Shown: piece after piece, positions 1 through 10,654 of the stretch
Layout of the letters: each line of letters begins with the position of its first letter
Numbering within the stretch: position 1 is the stretch's first letter
Assembly: GCF_001761485.1 (NCBI RefSeq)
Contig: NC_090775.1
Coordinates: 124,001-188,000 of the forward strand
Direction of reading: 5' to 3'
DNA length: 64,000 nucleotides
Origin: Yarrowia lipolytica
Taxonomy: Eukaryota; Ascomycota; Dipodascomycetes; Dipodascales
Made by a program: the position numbers and the translations under genes
The notes under the pieces: model-generated
The model's database searches: none
What the model was told of the DNA's origin: nothing
The model's input: the letters and a program-made list of their open reading frames with translations, nothing else

Positions 1-813
1 GAGGATGCATGAGCGATTTCTACAGACTGATATGTATGAGATGGTCTAGTTCAATCTGTTATATGAGTCGATTCCAATTGAGCTCCTACGAATCGGCTAG
101 ATATGAAGGAGTTTAGTTCTTGTTCGTAGCTACTGTACCCAGAGGGATCAGTCTGGAAGAAAGAGAAATTAGCCAATAGATGGATGAAAGAACCCTGATT
201 AAATGTGTTATAAACAAAAAAGACATTTGGTGCAATTAGGCCAATCCAAATCACTGTCTACAAAGATCAGAGAGAGTCCATTTCTCTACAAGTTCCGGTA
301 TTACACTCTCACGGACACCAGCGACATTCCGAGCTGGAATGTTAGATATGCTTAACAGATGCAGATCTTGACGAGATCACGGAGAGATCTAGAATGTTCA
401 TTTCTTGTCAGTTTTCGAATCTAAAACTTCTGACAGACTTCTTCTCGCAGTTTTGGGTCTCCTGTTAAAACCCGATACTTTTTCGATCCAAAATGAGCCC
501 TCTACACTGTACTTTTCATCACTCCAAACATACGCGTAACCGTGACGTGCATCATGCATGATAGCCGAAGGAGTTGGTACAAAACAAGTCAGCGGGAGAC
601 AAACAACACTTTGAGATACAAGGGTCGGGTAAAAAATCAAAAGAAAAACCAGCTTCGTCGTCCATACTCATAATCTGTCATTCTGAATATTTTCCCTCCG
701 TAGTTTTGTGAATTACTTATCATCCGATAACTGTATGTACTGTGCCACTCAAGCGGTAACTTACAGTAATCTCATATCGTTGACACATTGACATCACAAC
801 CATACCAGTAAAC
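1..813. other. Left-edge intergenic stretch
   Basis: No gene can be supported here. Two short minus-strand open frames exist (51-254 and 398-640), but neither has a convincing ATG. The second, if translated from a non-ATG codon, would begin with a hydrophobic stretch resembling a signal peptide; its frame is closed by a stop just upstream and no usable acceptor site is visible. The 3' part is the presumed promoter of the plus-strand gene starting at 814. Confidence 0.5.
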
Positions 814-2043
814 ATGATACCCCAATTCTTACTCTTGCTGTGGCTGACACTGGTCAAAGGCGAAGTATTATATTTGGATAACGAGACGCGTCTCGCATGT
901 GCAAATGTAAACGCTGGAGAAGACAGTGTGGGCCCTGCCAAGGACACGTACATCCAGTTCTCATTCGACGAGCTGGAGACGCCTGGAGTGATGGCCTTGG
1001 CGATTTTCGAGTGGAGAGATTATGACCGGATTGGAGGCGTGTGTGACGATGCTGCCATCGACAACAATAAATGTGAAGAGCATGAATATGCCACCTTCAA
1101 GGTCAAGCCCGAGGAGACTGACAACCTGTACTCCAGAGTCTTCTCCTTTCCTCTGAATCTCCAGAGCATCCAAAAGTTCCGGTACACGGTGTTTAAATCC
1201 GGCCAGTACTGTGCCATGGTGCACCCTGTGATCCCCAACGATGACTTTGCCGCCAAAATGTCCATCAAAAGCGCATATGGGTTTCTGGGAGGTGGCGAGG
1301 TGGGTCTGCTGTTACTGAGCCGTATTTCAATCATCTATCATTTTGTGACCTTTTCCATCTGGTTCTACGCGTATAAAAAGAACTCGAAACACGCGGTACC
1401 TGTCCAGAAGTACCTCACCAAGGCCATGGGTCTACTGGTGCTCAAGTCCGTGTTGGTGTTTGTCAATCTGTCTATGACGAACAAATACGAAACTGCGCCT
1501 GAATTAGTCGCCACGGTGGCATCCATAGTCAAGCCTGTGGCCGACTCGCTCTTTCTGTCTCTTCTGATTGTCATGTCTCTAGGTTATGGAACCATTGTCC
1601 AGTCCAAGTCTCTCAAATTCTACTTTCTGTCGTGGGTGGTGAAGGGAGGTTGGTTTTGTGTGGCCTATTTCCTGCTCAAGCCTCTCAATCTCCCCATTGA
1701 CATGTCTGATTTCTCTCCCGAGGCTCTCAAGATCACCTTCTACATCCCCATCATGCTGGGTCTTGTTGTCACCACCCGGTATCTGAAGAAAACTAACCAG
1801 TCGGCACTGGCCAGACGAAGTGCCATGCTCACCATGGCTCTACTGGCTCTGGGAATCGTCTATGCAGGTGTCTACCTGACCTTTAAAGCACACGTGCAAC
1901 AAAACTGGACTTTGTTTGAGTACCAATGGTTCCTTCCAGCCTGTGGAGAGCTAGCTGCGGAGATGATATACCACCTTTGTTTCTGCGTCTTCTGGTTCCC
2001 GAGACCGTTACAAGCAGCAAAAGAGATTGATAAGGAGATGTAA
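814..2043 (+). CDS. Ptm1/GPR107-like seven-transmembrane protein
   Basis: A 409-residue membrane protein of the lung seven-transmembrane receptor family, which includes yeast Ptm1 and human GPR107/108. Family members sit in Golgi and endosomal membranes and are linked to trafficking; the exact function in yeast is not settled. The start at 814 opens directly with a signal peptide (hydrophobic core about residues 4-14). A luminal domain with cysteines at 29, 77, 87 and 133 follows, consistent with disulphides. Seven hydrophobic segments lie at about 172-188, 202-220, 240-260, 272-290, 308-322, 337-357 and 375-395. The third ends in the SLGYG motif typical of the family, and a short charged cytosolic tail closes the protein. 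Family assignment is firm; orthology to Ptm1 rather than a sister paralogue is inferred. Confidence 0.85.
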   Translation: MIPQFLLLLWLTLVKGEVLYLDNETRLACANVNAGEDSVGPAKDTYIQFSFDELETPGVMALAIFEWRDYDRIGGVCDDAAIDNNKCEEHEYATFKVKPEETDNLYSRVFSFPLNLQSIQKFRYTVFKSGQYCAMVHPVIPNDDFAAKMSIKSAYGFLGGGEVGLLLLSRISIIYHFVTFSIWFYAYKKNSKHAVPVQKYLTKAMGLLVLKSVLVFVNLSMTNKYETAPELVATVASIVKPVADSLFLSLLIVMSLGYGTIVQSKSLKFYFLSWVVKGGWFCVAYFLLKPLNLPIDMSDFSPEALKITFYIPIMLGLVVTTRYLKKTNQSALARRSAMLTMALLALGIVYAGVYLTFKAHVQQNWTLFEYQWFLPACGELAAEMIYHLCFCVFWFPRPLQAAKEIDKEM

Positions 2044-3153
2044 CGAAATAGTAATTGATTGCTTTAATCAAATGTGGACCTGGGGAACTGTAACCTCTGA
2101 TCTAGGACCGAGACTATCAGTACAACCAACTACAGTTGTACCCCTACAAGTGTAGATACAATCTCTAGACCAGGGGAACTCGTTAAATTGGCCTATTTTA
2201 TGGATTAATCCAGACACTAGACTGGGTTGAACAAGGGTCTTTGGCCTGCGTTGAAAGCAGTTCGATCTAGACTTGTACCTAACTCTAGCTACTGTAGTGG
2301 ACTTTTCCAAAAAGAGCTTAGCCCAGGGGATCCAATATGCCCACTCGTGAGACACTGTTAGCGTCTTATAACCTCAAGTCTAGACTTATTCAAAACTACA
2401 AGTAGTTCGCGGCGGTCTGTCTGGGTCTACCCTCTTACCACGACTGTCCGAGGACTAGTAGCTCTATCAACATAGGGGCCCGGTCATTGACTAATGGCAC
2501 TGTCGGATTATTATATCTCGGGGTTGCTCCTGGAACGTATTGCCTATCATCACGTCACTCGCCAGACTCCTCCTAGATAGCTCGTTCAGAAGGTTTTTCC
2601 TAAAGCCCAAGTTAGTTAGATTTTAGTGGAAGGAATTGGTCAAGTGAAATACACCTGGGGATTGAAACAGGGGTTGGTCATAAAATATGGATTGATATCG
2701 ACATTATGTAGAGTGAAATGGTCCTGGCATTGTAGTAGAAATGCTCACTTCATATAGATTATCATCGAGTACACATCTCTCTTCTCTAAGAATTTTCCCA
2801 TAATTACTTAGCTTTAGTTGGGATAGGAATTTCAATACACGGCGTGACCCGTTTATCAGTCCGAATGGGTCTAATCTAGTTCCAGAACGACCAAGAACCG
2901 TACACTACAGTACGGCACGAGAACATGAACGAGAACCGTTCACTGACTATCCCAGATCAGTACGTGGCTTCTCTACGAGCTCCTACCATAGAATGACCAG
3001 TGCCAATTGCCAATTCAGCGCTGGACAGTGTCATTAGTGGTTTCTATAAATATTGGTAATAAATAGTTAGCTGAGGTTGTCGTTGGCAATCCCTGCCCGG
3101 TTATTCTTCTATCATTGGTGATCTTCTTCTATCACCTGTCGCCTGTCCTTTCG
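2044..3153. other. Intergenic, no gene seen
   Basis: About 1.1 kb between two converging genes. No open frame with coding character, tRNA or recognisable repeat family is visible. It is longer than expected for a simple shared 3' region, so it may contain a decayed element that I cannot identify by eye. Confidence 0.4.
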
Positions 3154-3537
3154 TTAGTCCAGTCTCATGAGCAACACCAACATGACAATATAACTGGCCA
3201 AACTGAAGGCTGCGAACCAAATGACGGCGTTGCCACTGGTGATGAAGATCCGATTGCCAAGCGTCTCCTCATACATCATGTGGTCCGTGATCCGTTTGCG
3301 ACGCAGCGCAACCACCAAAATGAGAATCCCACAGGCCGTGAAGGTGGTGCCCACAGGCATGAACTTGACGCTGAACACCTTGAGCACCAGCAGCGCGAAC
3401 CCCAACTGACCCATGGCCGACCGATAGTACGCGCCCTCGAACGTGCGCTGCATCGCCCGCACGTCTAGCTTTTCATCCTTGTTGAGCTCCGGAAAAGGGG
3501 TGGGATCAATCGCGTAGAACCGCCTGAGTGTGGGCAT
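3154..3537 (-). CDS. DUF202-domain small membrane protein
   Basis: A 127-residue protein resembling the DUF202 (YidH-like) family of small three-pass membrane proteins found in bacteria and fungi, whose function is unknown. The N-terminal ~30 residues are polar. The family-like stretch RTFEGAYYRSAMGQLGFALL precedes the first membrane segment (about 42-60), a second lies at 63-80 before a basic RRKR loop, and a third near 104-125 reaches almost to the C-terminus. The ATG at 3537 gives a complete domain and is the first in frame. The gene faces the Ptm1-like gene across about 1.1 kb. Two predicted basic loops suggest a fixed topology; the cellular membrane cannot be told from sequence. Confidence 0.75.
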   Translation of the reverse strand: MPTLRRFYAIDPTPFPELNKDEKLDVRAMQRTFEGAYYRSAMGQLGFALLVLKVFSVKFMPVGTTFTACGILILVVALRRKRITDHMMYEETLGNRIFITSGNAVIWFAAFSLASYIVMLVLLMRLD

Positions 3538-4483
3538 GCTGTTGAGTGAGAAGATTCAGAGCTGATGGCGACGTCGTGGTAATCACGTGACTGTATCAGT
3601 GACGTTGTTGAATATCAAGTCGTGGGGAAATCTGTTCTTCTCTGAACAACAGATCTCTAGTATTTGTTGTCCTTGCTAAACGAGGTATAAGTGCCGATAC
3701 AGTACATAGTGTACGAGTATAAGTGAGTAGCATGGATACAGCAACTGATGTGACCCTACTGAGAGACCGGAGTGGTGTGAGAAAAGCCGGTGATTCCAGT
3801 GAAATGATGAAGACTAGATGGTACGTAATCCCCGTGTCTTTTTTCCGGCAGATTTTGGCAATTTTTATACATGTTTCACATTCGAGTCTGGCCTATTTTT
3901 TCTCTCTGAAATTTTGGTTTTCATTTTTTTTTTCTTCATATTTTTAAAAAATTCATGTTTTCTGGCTTGCCTAATTTGCTTCTCTGAACCTCCCCCCACT
4001 CGCATCTCGGGTGCAATTCCCACAACACCACACTGACGGTAGGGTAATGGGCGGGTTGACTGTCGACCATGAGCAGGTGGGTTTTTACGAGTACAGGTAC
4101 TTGCACGGATCTACATGTACATTTCTGGGGGTTCTCGTGATGTTGAGAGTTCTGAATAGATCAAAATCTTCCGGCTCAGCTTTTATTCCAACTTATCTAT
4201 ACATCATCGATTTAGAGTGTTTAGGACTGAATAGTACATACACTGTACATATATGAACAGAACATGTCTCTCAGAATCATATTTGGAGAGAAAAAATAAT
4301 CAATAAAAGTCAGCAGCCGATATACCAATAGCAATCTGAAACCACCATAAAAGTTCTAATACCTCAAATGTACCTTCTATCGCCCCAAAAGTGGTTCTAC
4401 TCATCTCCCCAGGCCAGTCCTAACCTGTGAGGTTATAGTGATCTGTGGAATGGCGGCATGCACGATAATAATGGGTGGTAATT

Positions 4484-4514
4484 TGACAATGTGACAATGT
4501 GACAATGTGACAAT
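4484..4514. repeat. TGACAATG octamer microsatellite, about 4 copies
   Basis: Four near-perfect copies of the octamer TGACAATG in direct tandem. The same unit on the opposite strand occurs at 16508-16528 inside the YDJ1 intron, so this is a recurring element and not a unique slippage event. Confidence 0.85.
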
Positions 4515-4532
4515 TTGTTAGTGGAAAAAACT

Positions 4533-4609
4533 TTCGTGCACCTATAGATTAAGAGCCAATTGAGTAATTCGTGCCTATAGATTAAGAGCCAATTGAATAA
4601 TTCGTGCCC
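4533..4609. repeat. Tandem duplication of a ~34-bp unit
   Basis: Units 4533-4567 (35 bp) and 4568-4600 (33 bp) share the core CCTATAGATTAAGAGCCAAT, differ by a 2-bp insertion and one substitution near the end, and a third partial start TTCGTGCC follows at 4601. It lies upstream of TPD3 and may be regulatory or simply a replication-slippage product. Confidence 0.9.
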
Positions 4610-5000
4610 CAAATATTCCTCATAATTGACGGGCCCAGTCCTTTTTTCACTTGCTACTGCAACTCCAACTGCTCACTCGCGGGTCGAGGTTGGGAGAAAG
4701 TGCATCAAACTATACGGCGAGAGAAACATGTACGTGTTTACTAGAAGACAATTGTCTGATGAGGCCAAAGTAGTACAGCTAGAGACGTGAAAAAAACACA
4801 TCATTAGACAATTGTGGACCGTCTGACCAATCTCGATAATTTTCAGACCCCCACATGGCCCCAATTTTCCACAAACCCGACCCCCGAACCAGGGCCAGGG
4901 TTGCGACAAACCCTCGACATGCACGTTAAACTGAGCTTGGGTGTGACCATCAATCACCACACTCTCTTCACAACAACAACCACACAACATAGCCATCAAC

Positions 5001-5147
5001 GTGAGTATGAGAGGGCGAAAGAACCGCAGGAGAAGGAACAGTGACACAAAAGGACGGCAATTAGTTTTGATGGGATAGCAGATCTGCTCCACTCACTCAT
5101 GAGACTTGCCGCCCGCGCTCTGCCCCTGGTCCCACCCACTAACCCAG
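5001..5147 (+). other. Predicted 5' UTR intron of TPD3
   Basis: The 5' splice site GTGAGTATG at 5001 and the fused branch point/acceptor ACTAACCCAG ending at 5147 are textbook Yarrowia intron signals. The intron would be 147 nt and ends immediately before the ATG at 5148, so the upstream exon is untranslated for the main frame. Confidence 0.75.
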
Positions 5148-7016
5148 ATGGAACAAGAAAACATTGACATTCCTGACGAGCTGTACCCCCTGGCTCTGCT
5201 CATGGACGAGCTCAAACACGACGAGTTTTCGCTGCGAATCTCTGCTATGAAAAAACTGCAGCTCATCGCCGCAGCCCTACGCCAAGAGCGATGCCGTGAC
5301 GAACTCATCCCCTTTCTGGAGGATGTCACACAGGAGGACGAGGACGAGGTCCTGACCGTGCTGGCTGAGGAGCTCGCCAACCTGGTTCCCTACATCGGAG
5401 GCCCCGAGTACTCGCACCTGCTGATCCCCTCTCTAGAGACCCTGTCTTGCATGGAGGAGCCTGTTGTTCGGGACAAGGCCGTGGAGTCCATCAACCGAAT
5501 CTGTGAGGGATTGCCGTCACGTGATCACGTGGCCCAGACCATCCTGCCTCTGGTGAAACGGCTTTCTTCTGCAGAGTGGTTTTCCTCCAAGGTCTCTGCC
5601 ACCGGTCTCTATGCTGCTGCCATTCGACACTGTCCTACCGAGGCTGTTCCCGAGCTTCTCAAGCAGTATGGAGAGCTCACACGAGATGACACCCCCATGG
5701 TCCGTCGAGCTGCCGCCACCCACTTGCCTGCAGTGATTGAGGCTTTGCCCGCGGAAGCTGATTCTCCTGAGGCCGACGACGAAATCTACTCCATGTTCAA
5801 GGCACAGGTGGGCGACGACCAGGACAGCGTGCGACTGCTGTCGGTCAACGTGCTGATTGCCAAGGCCGAGAAGCTCAAGCGACAGGGCAACTCGCAGCAC
5901 ACGTCTTCGCTGATCGAGTTTGCTCTCGCACTGCTCCATGACCCCTCGTGGCGGGTGCGATACATGTGCGCCGACCGGTTCGAGAAGCTAGCCGAGTCGC
6001 TCACCTCAGTGGTGCCTGAGGAGGGCGTGGAGAAGACGGAGGTGGACGAGATGGAGCGAGCTTTTGTGCCCGAGTTCATCAAGTTCATGCAGGACGGCGA
6101 GGCTGAGGTCCGGACAGCGGTGGCCAAGCAGGTGCCTGGCTTCTGCCGGCTCGTTACCCCCGCCAACCTCGACAAGATTGTTGCCAACGTCGAGGAACTA
6201 TCTCAGGACTCGTCCCAGCACGTGCGGGCTGCTCTGGGCTCCGAGATCTCGGCCCTGGCACCGCTGCTCGGCAAGGAGAAGACAATTGAGACTCTGCTGC
6301 CTACATTTCTGCAGATGCTCAAGGATGACTTCCCCGATGTGCGGCTCAACATTATTTCCAAGCTTCATCTGGTCAACAAGGTGATTGGTATTGATCTACT
6401 GAGCCAGAGTCTGCTTCCTGCAGTCTCGGATCTCGCGCAGGACAAGCAGTGGCGAGTGCGCCTGGCCATCATCGAGTACATCCCTCTGCTGGCCACACAG
6501 CTGGGCGTCTCCTTCTTCGACAAGGAGCTGGGTCCCCTGTGCATGACCTGGCTGTGGGACAGCGTCTACTCGATTCGAGAGGCCGCCACACAGAACCTCA
6601 AGAAGCTGACCAAGGTGTTTGGTGTGGACTGGGCCAAGGACGAGATTCTGCCCCACATTATCGTCGTTGCTGCGGATTCCAACTACCTGTACCGACTCAC
6701 GGCCCTCTGTGCCGTGACCACACTCATCCCCGTGGTGGACGAGTCGATGATCAAGACATCCATTCTGCCGTTCATTGCCGAGCTCATCAACGACCCCATC
6801 CCCAACATCCGTTTCAATGTGGCCAAGACGTACACAGAGTTGGTGCGGGCTCTGCACGAGGAGAAGATCAGCTCGCCTGAGGTGATTGAGGAGATTTGCA
6901 CATCGACCGTGATCCCCCACCTGGAGCGGCTTTCCACCGACGGCGATGTGGACGTGCGCTACTTTTCCACCAAGGCTCTGGAGGACATTGCCGAAATCAA
7001 GAAGGCTCACGCATAG
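5148..7016 (+). CDS. TPD3: PP2A scaffolding subunit A (PR65), Tpd3
   Basis: A 622-residue, almost entirely alpha-helical HEAT-repeat protein matching the A (PR65) scaffold of protein phosphatase 2A, usually about 590-635 residues. It bridges catalytic subunits and regulatory B subunits in cytosol and nucleus and acts in mitosis, cell integrity and TOR-linked signalling. The N-terminus LYPLALLMDELKHDE and the block YIGGPEYSHLLIPSLETL are family hallmarks, as is VVRDKAVESINRI. Further HEAT units carry the usual DxxxxVR turns (for example DDFPDVRLN, DKQWRVRLA, DPIPNIRFN). The ATG at 5148 was chosen because it begins the conserved part and directly follows a strong splice acceptor; upstream in-frame codons have no ATG. 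No truncation or frameshift is apparent. Confidence 0.95.
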   Translation: MEQENIDIPDELYPLALLMDELKHDEFSLRISAMKKLQLIAAALRQERCRDELIPFLEDVTQEDEDEVLTVLAEELANLVPYIGGPEYSHLLIPSLETLSCMEEPVVRDKAVESINRICEGLPSRDHVAQTILPLVKRLSSAEWFSSKVSATGLYAAAIRHCPTEAVPELLKQYGELTRDDTPMVRRAAATHLPAVIEALPAEADSPEADDEIYSMFKAQVGDDQDSVRLLSVNVLIAKAEKLKRQGNSQHTSSLIEFALALLHDPSWRVRYMCADRFEKLAESLTSVVPEEGVEKTEVDEMERAFVPEFIKFMQDGEAEVRTAVAKQVPGFCRLVTPANLDKIVANVEELSQDSSQHVRAALGSEISALAPLLGKEKTIETLLPTFLQMLKDDFPDVRLNIISKLHLVNKVIGIDLLSQSLLPAVSDLAQDKQWRVRLAIIEYIPLLATQLGVSFFDKELGPLCMTWLWDSVYSIREAATQNLKKLTKVFGVDWAKDEILPHIIVVAADSNYLYRLTALCAVTTLIPVVDESMIKTSILPFIAELINDPIPNIRFNVAKTYTELVRALHEEKISSPEVIEEICTSTVIPHLERLSTDGDVDVRYFSTKALEDIAEIKKAHA

Positions 7017-9322
7017 GGTAGGAGACGGGCTGTGGACATGAATTAGATGAATAGTTAATGAGTATAAACGGACGCGCGGTAGTGAGAGGCCGCTTGCAAG
7101 AGCCCTGTAGCCTTTACTTTGAGAAGAGAAAGTAAACGGTTTTAATACGGCTCTGGTTGAAGTGGGTGATGCGAGTATGTAGGAGGCTACTTATAGATAG
7201 TTCTTCAGGAATGTAAGTTACCCGTGTATACCGAACAACAGGGCTAGACGCTAGACGCTACTCTTTGTACCAACTCGTACCTGTACAGAACCTGTTCAGG
7301 ACGGGTGCCTATTGTTAACATGCCCAAGGGTACGATTACTCTAGTGCACTTGAATCGTACAGTACTCTCTTGAGAGAGTCAATTAACCGACATTGTAGAC
7401 TCCTCGCTTCTCGTACCCATCGTACAGTACATGAACTCGTGCCGAACGCACATCAAGAGAGGTGCAGCACTAAGTTGTCCCCTCATCTTGTCGAGTTCCC
7501 ACACCGTTGCGCACGCACCCAGCTCGTATTGCAGTCTACAGTAAGGATCAATTATCTGTGTTTGGAGCGTCTCGGCTACATGTTTCTGTTTCAGCCGTTT
7601 TGTTTTGAAACAGAGACAGTGGTGAGGTGACCCGGGTCACGGTTTCCGAAGAGTCATGGGGCGTTGCGAGTATCGTACAAGTACTTGTAGATCTACTGGC
7701 AGAACTACATACCATATGATGATCATCTACCAATCGGCTACAGATTTTCATATTCAGGTTCACGTGATTTTTGGGACCGATGACATTAGAGAGTCATATT
7801 TCGGATGAAAAAGTGAAAATTCAAAAAATCAAAAATCAAAAATCTATATACGCCACCGTTGGTCTCCACGGCTTTGCTACTCACGCTTCTATCATCTCCA
7901 CTCGGAAAAACGCATGCAACGGGTTGTGCAGATGGCCGGATTTGTGTGTGTATGAGAGGAGACAGAGTCTACACTATTAATAGAGCACTTGGTGCATGCA
8001 TACTCGTACAAGTGCCCAGACCTGTTGTCAAGGTACAGTCATACTTGTATCCGGTCATCTGTGATGGCTGATGACATATGTCCCGCCGCCTACAAGTATG
8101 TACTGTACAGCACTGGCTTTGCCTGTCACATCGGTTTGCTTTTGCTTCTTCCGCCGAGGTGCCAGAGCCCATCCCAGATACATGAGGCATGTCAGATGGA
8201 GATGGCCAGAGACAGCTGTTATACATGGTGGCAACCGTGTCTTGCCCACCCGTCTCAGTGACGTAATAATTGTGCACCAACCGAACTCTGTTCCCTTTCT
8301 GTCATGAGAAGATGTCCCATGCACAAGGTGAAGGGTGCAGTTGAAACATCCGGACAAATGTCAGAGTCTGGCAGCAGGCGTGGTGTTCCTGGATTACACG
8401 GTACAAGTACTTGCACGGAGCTTGTACTATACTTGTGAACGATTCCATAACTGATACTATTCTTCAGACTGACACTTGTTGACAGTCACTGTAATTACAT
8501 TACAGCAATATGGGATATACTCGACATAATATTGACATGCAGAGGGACAAAAAATTAATTGTACAAAATAAATAGCAGACCAGCGTGTATAACATAGTAG
8601 AGTGTGTGTATCAGATGTGACAGTATCAGCACTAGTATGTAATGTCACATATAACGGTCTGAAAGACGTTTCGTGATTACAGTACCGGTACAGTACATAA
8701 TAGGGTGGTCTTAATCAGTTATTATAATTAGTTAGAATAAATTAGAATAAATAAGCAAATGATCTAGAGACCCTCGAGGCCCCTAAGTAAGTCATGACGA
8801 CCCCTAAATAAGTCCCGAGAGTCCCGAAAGGAGCCCAAGATGGCCACGGCTAGCCCTCACTCTATTACAACCCCGGATAGAAATCAAGATGTATTGAAAT
8901 GAAATCTGCAAGTAAGATGCAATAGAATAAATATATGGTGGGTTGAGTGTCCATCGAAGTCATCCAGTGACAAAAAGTAGAAGTACGGGTTCAGTAGCCT
9001 GCGCGTGAGAGCCCAGGCCCCAAACAAACGCACTGTGTTGCATAGAGGGAAAGTGATTAGTGTCCTTGAAGCTGGTGAGAAATATCTTGTGGATCACAAG
9101 CTCCAGATATGAGCCTTGAGATGGAGGCCTCATTTCAGATGATCCTCCTCTGAGCCCTATAGTCTGCATCAATGCTCAGACTCGAGTGCTTTTGGTCCAG
9201 GACTCAGTAGACCGGGTGTCGCGATGGTGAAGTCCCCTGTAGAGCCCTAATTCAAGGCAGGACTTCTGGCTCGCATAAAACTGAGCGTGTAGCCGGCCTA
9301 GACTGACAAAAGCCTCTGGCAC
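7017..9322. other. Intergenic 2.3 kb between converging genes, no gene seen
   Basis: Converging 3' ends of TPD3 and the phosphatase gene. Many small overlapping frames exist on both strands, none with coding character. It contains the perfect 14-bp palindrome TACAAGTACTTGTA at 7676-7689 and two near-identical pieces CCCCTAAGTAAGTC and CCCCTAAATAAGTC near 8780-8815. No RNA gene was recognised. Confidence 0.4.
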
Positions 9323-10654
9323 CTAATCTTCGTCGCTCTCCAACGCATCCTTTTCGCCCAGCAAATGCTTGTGCCAGTCCATCAACTGAAAAATCAACGT
9401 CATGTTCGGTCCGATTTCCGGCGACCGGTACTTGACCCAGTCATAGGCTGCATTCAGATCAAGCTGCTGCTTCTTCATAATGTAAGCGATCAGCAGCGAC
9501 GCACTTCTTGAGACTCCACACTGACAGTGAACCAGCACACGCTTGCCAGCAGCACTTCTGTCATCAATCAGCTGCGTGAGATACGGCAGGTCAGGCAGGA
9601 ACTTGGAGTTGTGTCCCCAGGGCACGTAGACGTACTCGGGGTTGGTCTGTCCATCATTAGCATACTGCTCCTCGGAGAACGGGTTGTCAATCTCCTTGGC
9701 CACGTTGATGACCACGTCGAACGTACGGGCGAGCTCCACAGAAGGCTCCGAGTACAGGTAAACGTTGCTGGGGTAGATGAGCAAGGGTCCATCTGGGTAT
9801 GCGTTCTCATGGTGCACGGAGGGAGTCATGAGCTCCTCTGCGAACAGGTGATGTTTGCTGGGTGGAAGCGCATCGTCGTAGTTTGGTGGCGGTGTAGTGT
9901 GTGTAGTGTTATCGGAGTTGGGGTCCGATTCCGAGTCCGACAGCGACAGCTGAGAGGCCGCGGAGTTGGCGGAATGGTGCGACTGGGACGTCGGGGTGCC
10001 CAAGGGGGCAGGCAGAGTGTTTGAGCCGGAGCACGTGGCCAGCGGGATACTGATACTCAGTTGCGATGTTCGTCTCTGCATCGTAAACGGTGGTGGTTCC
10101 ATACTGAAGGGAGGCACACTAGACACAGTGGCAGAAGCGGCTGGTTGTACCTGCGGACTGGGGGACTGTCTCTTTGGGGAGGTTCTGGAGTGGTAGTTTT
10201 TGTGTTCGCTGCGGTAGTCACTGTCGTAGGCTGCGTCCTCGGGCTCGGCGTCGACGTGGGATCGTTTGACGGAACCCTTGCGAGACAGTCCCAGCGAGAA
10301 GGAGGCTGCCAGAGGAGAAGCAGCAGCAACCGAGGGGGCGGACGCTCGCACGGGCGTCGAGCTGACAGGCAGCACAAACGGCAGCGGCGCCGCTATCGAA
10401 GGCTCTATAGATGTGTGAGGCGGCGAGACATTGTTATTGCTGTGGCTGTTGTGGCTCTGGTTGCTACCTTGAGGTACCATCAACGACAGGTTTTTGGTGT
10501 TGGAGTTTTTGCCCTTGGGCGGTCGGAACGGCAGGTGGCGCGGCGGCGCCGGCAACGAGTCCATGGCGTCGGGATCGTGTATCTGTTGTGCTTGTGGGTG
10601 GTGGTGGTTGGAGGGCACGTGCGAACCCGCCATGTCGGCCACCGAGCAGTTCAT
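9323..10654 (-). CDS. Dual-specificity (MAPK-type) protein phosphatase
   Basis: A 443-residue protein with a long low-complexity N-terminus (Ser, Pro, His and Asn rich, about residues 1-270) and a C-terminal dual-specificity phosphatase domain (about 290-430). The signature HCQCGVSRSAS gives the catalytic cysteine at residue 377 and arginine at 382. The flanking AYIMKKQQLDLNAAYDWVK and NMTLIFQLMDW match the MAP-kinase phosphatase group that includes yeast Msg5/Sdp1 and fission yeast Pmp1. Such enzymes dephosphorylate Thr and Tyr in the activation loop of MAP kinases. The disordered N-terminus probably carries docking and phosphorylation sites, but I could not pick out a definite D-motif. The very acidic ESDED end is unremarkable. 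Family assignment is firm; which MAPK pathway it serves is unknown. Confidence 0.87.
   Translation of the reverse strand: MNCSVADMAGSHVPSNHHHPQAQQIHDPDAMDSLPAPPRHLPFRPPKGKNSNTKNLSLMVPQGSNQSHNSHSNNNVSPPHTSIEPSIAAPLPFVLPVSSTPVRASAPSVAAASPLAASFSLGLSRKGSVKRSHVDAEPEDAAYDSDYRSEHKNYHSRTSPKRQSPSPQVQPAASATVSSVPPFSMEPPPFTMQRRTSQLSISIPLATCSGSNTLPAPLGTPTSQSHHSANSAASQLSLSDSESDPNSDNTTHTTPPPNYDDALPPSKHHLFAEELMTPSVHHENAYPDGPLLIYPSNVYLYSEPSVELARTFDVVINVAKEIDNPFSEEQYANDGQTNPEYVYVPWGHNSKFLPDLPYLTQLIDDRSAAGKRVLVHCQCGVSRSASLLIAYIMKKQQLDLNAAYDWVKYRSPEIGPNMTLIFQLMDWHKHLLGEKDALESDED

Larger units (their letters stand above)
3538..5000. other. Divergent intergenic region with short tandem repeats
   Basis: Shared upstream region of the DUF202 gene (-) and TPD3 (+). 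It contains T-rich and A/T homopolymer runs near 3920-3950, an octamer microsatellite at 4484-4514 and a tandem duplication at 4533-4609, described separately. No coding sequence is supported; an ATG at 4919 would read across the TPD3 5' UTR intron out of frame with TPD3. Confidence 0.5.

Noticed and set aside
398-640. Minus-strand frame with a hydrophobic, signal-like start
   Set aside because: There is no in-frame ATG; a stop precedes the hydrophobic stretch and no CTAAC-N-CAG acceptor is available to supply an upstream exon.
2044-3153. Possible solo LTR or transposon relic in the gap
   Set aside because: No matching terminal repeats, target duplication or coding remnants could be seen by eye, so no element is claimed.
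6396-7010. A 204-codon frame antisense to the TPD3 3' half
   Set aside because: Shadow of a strongly biased coding sequence, with His/Leu/Gly/Val-rich composition and no domain.
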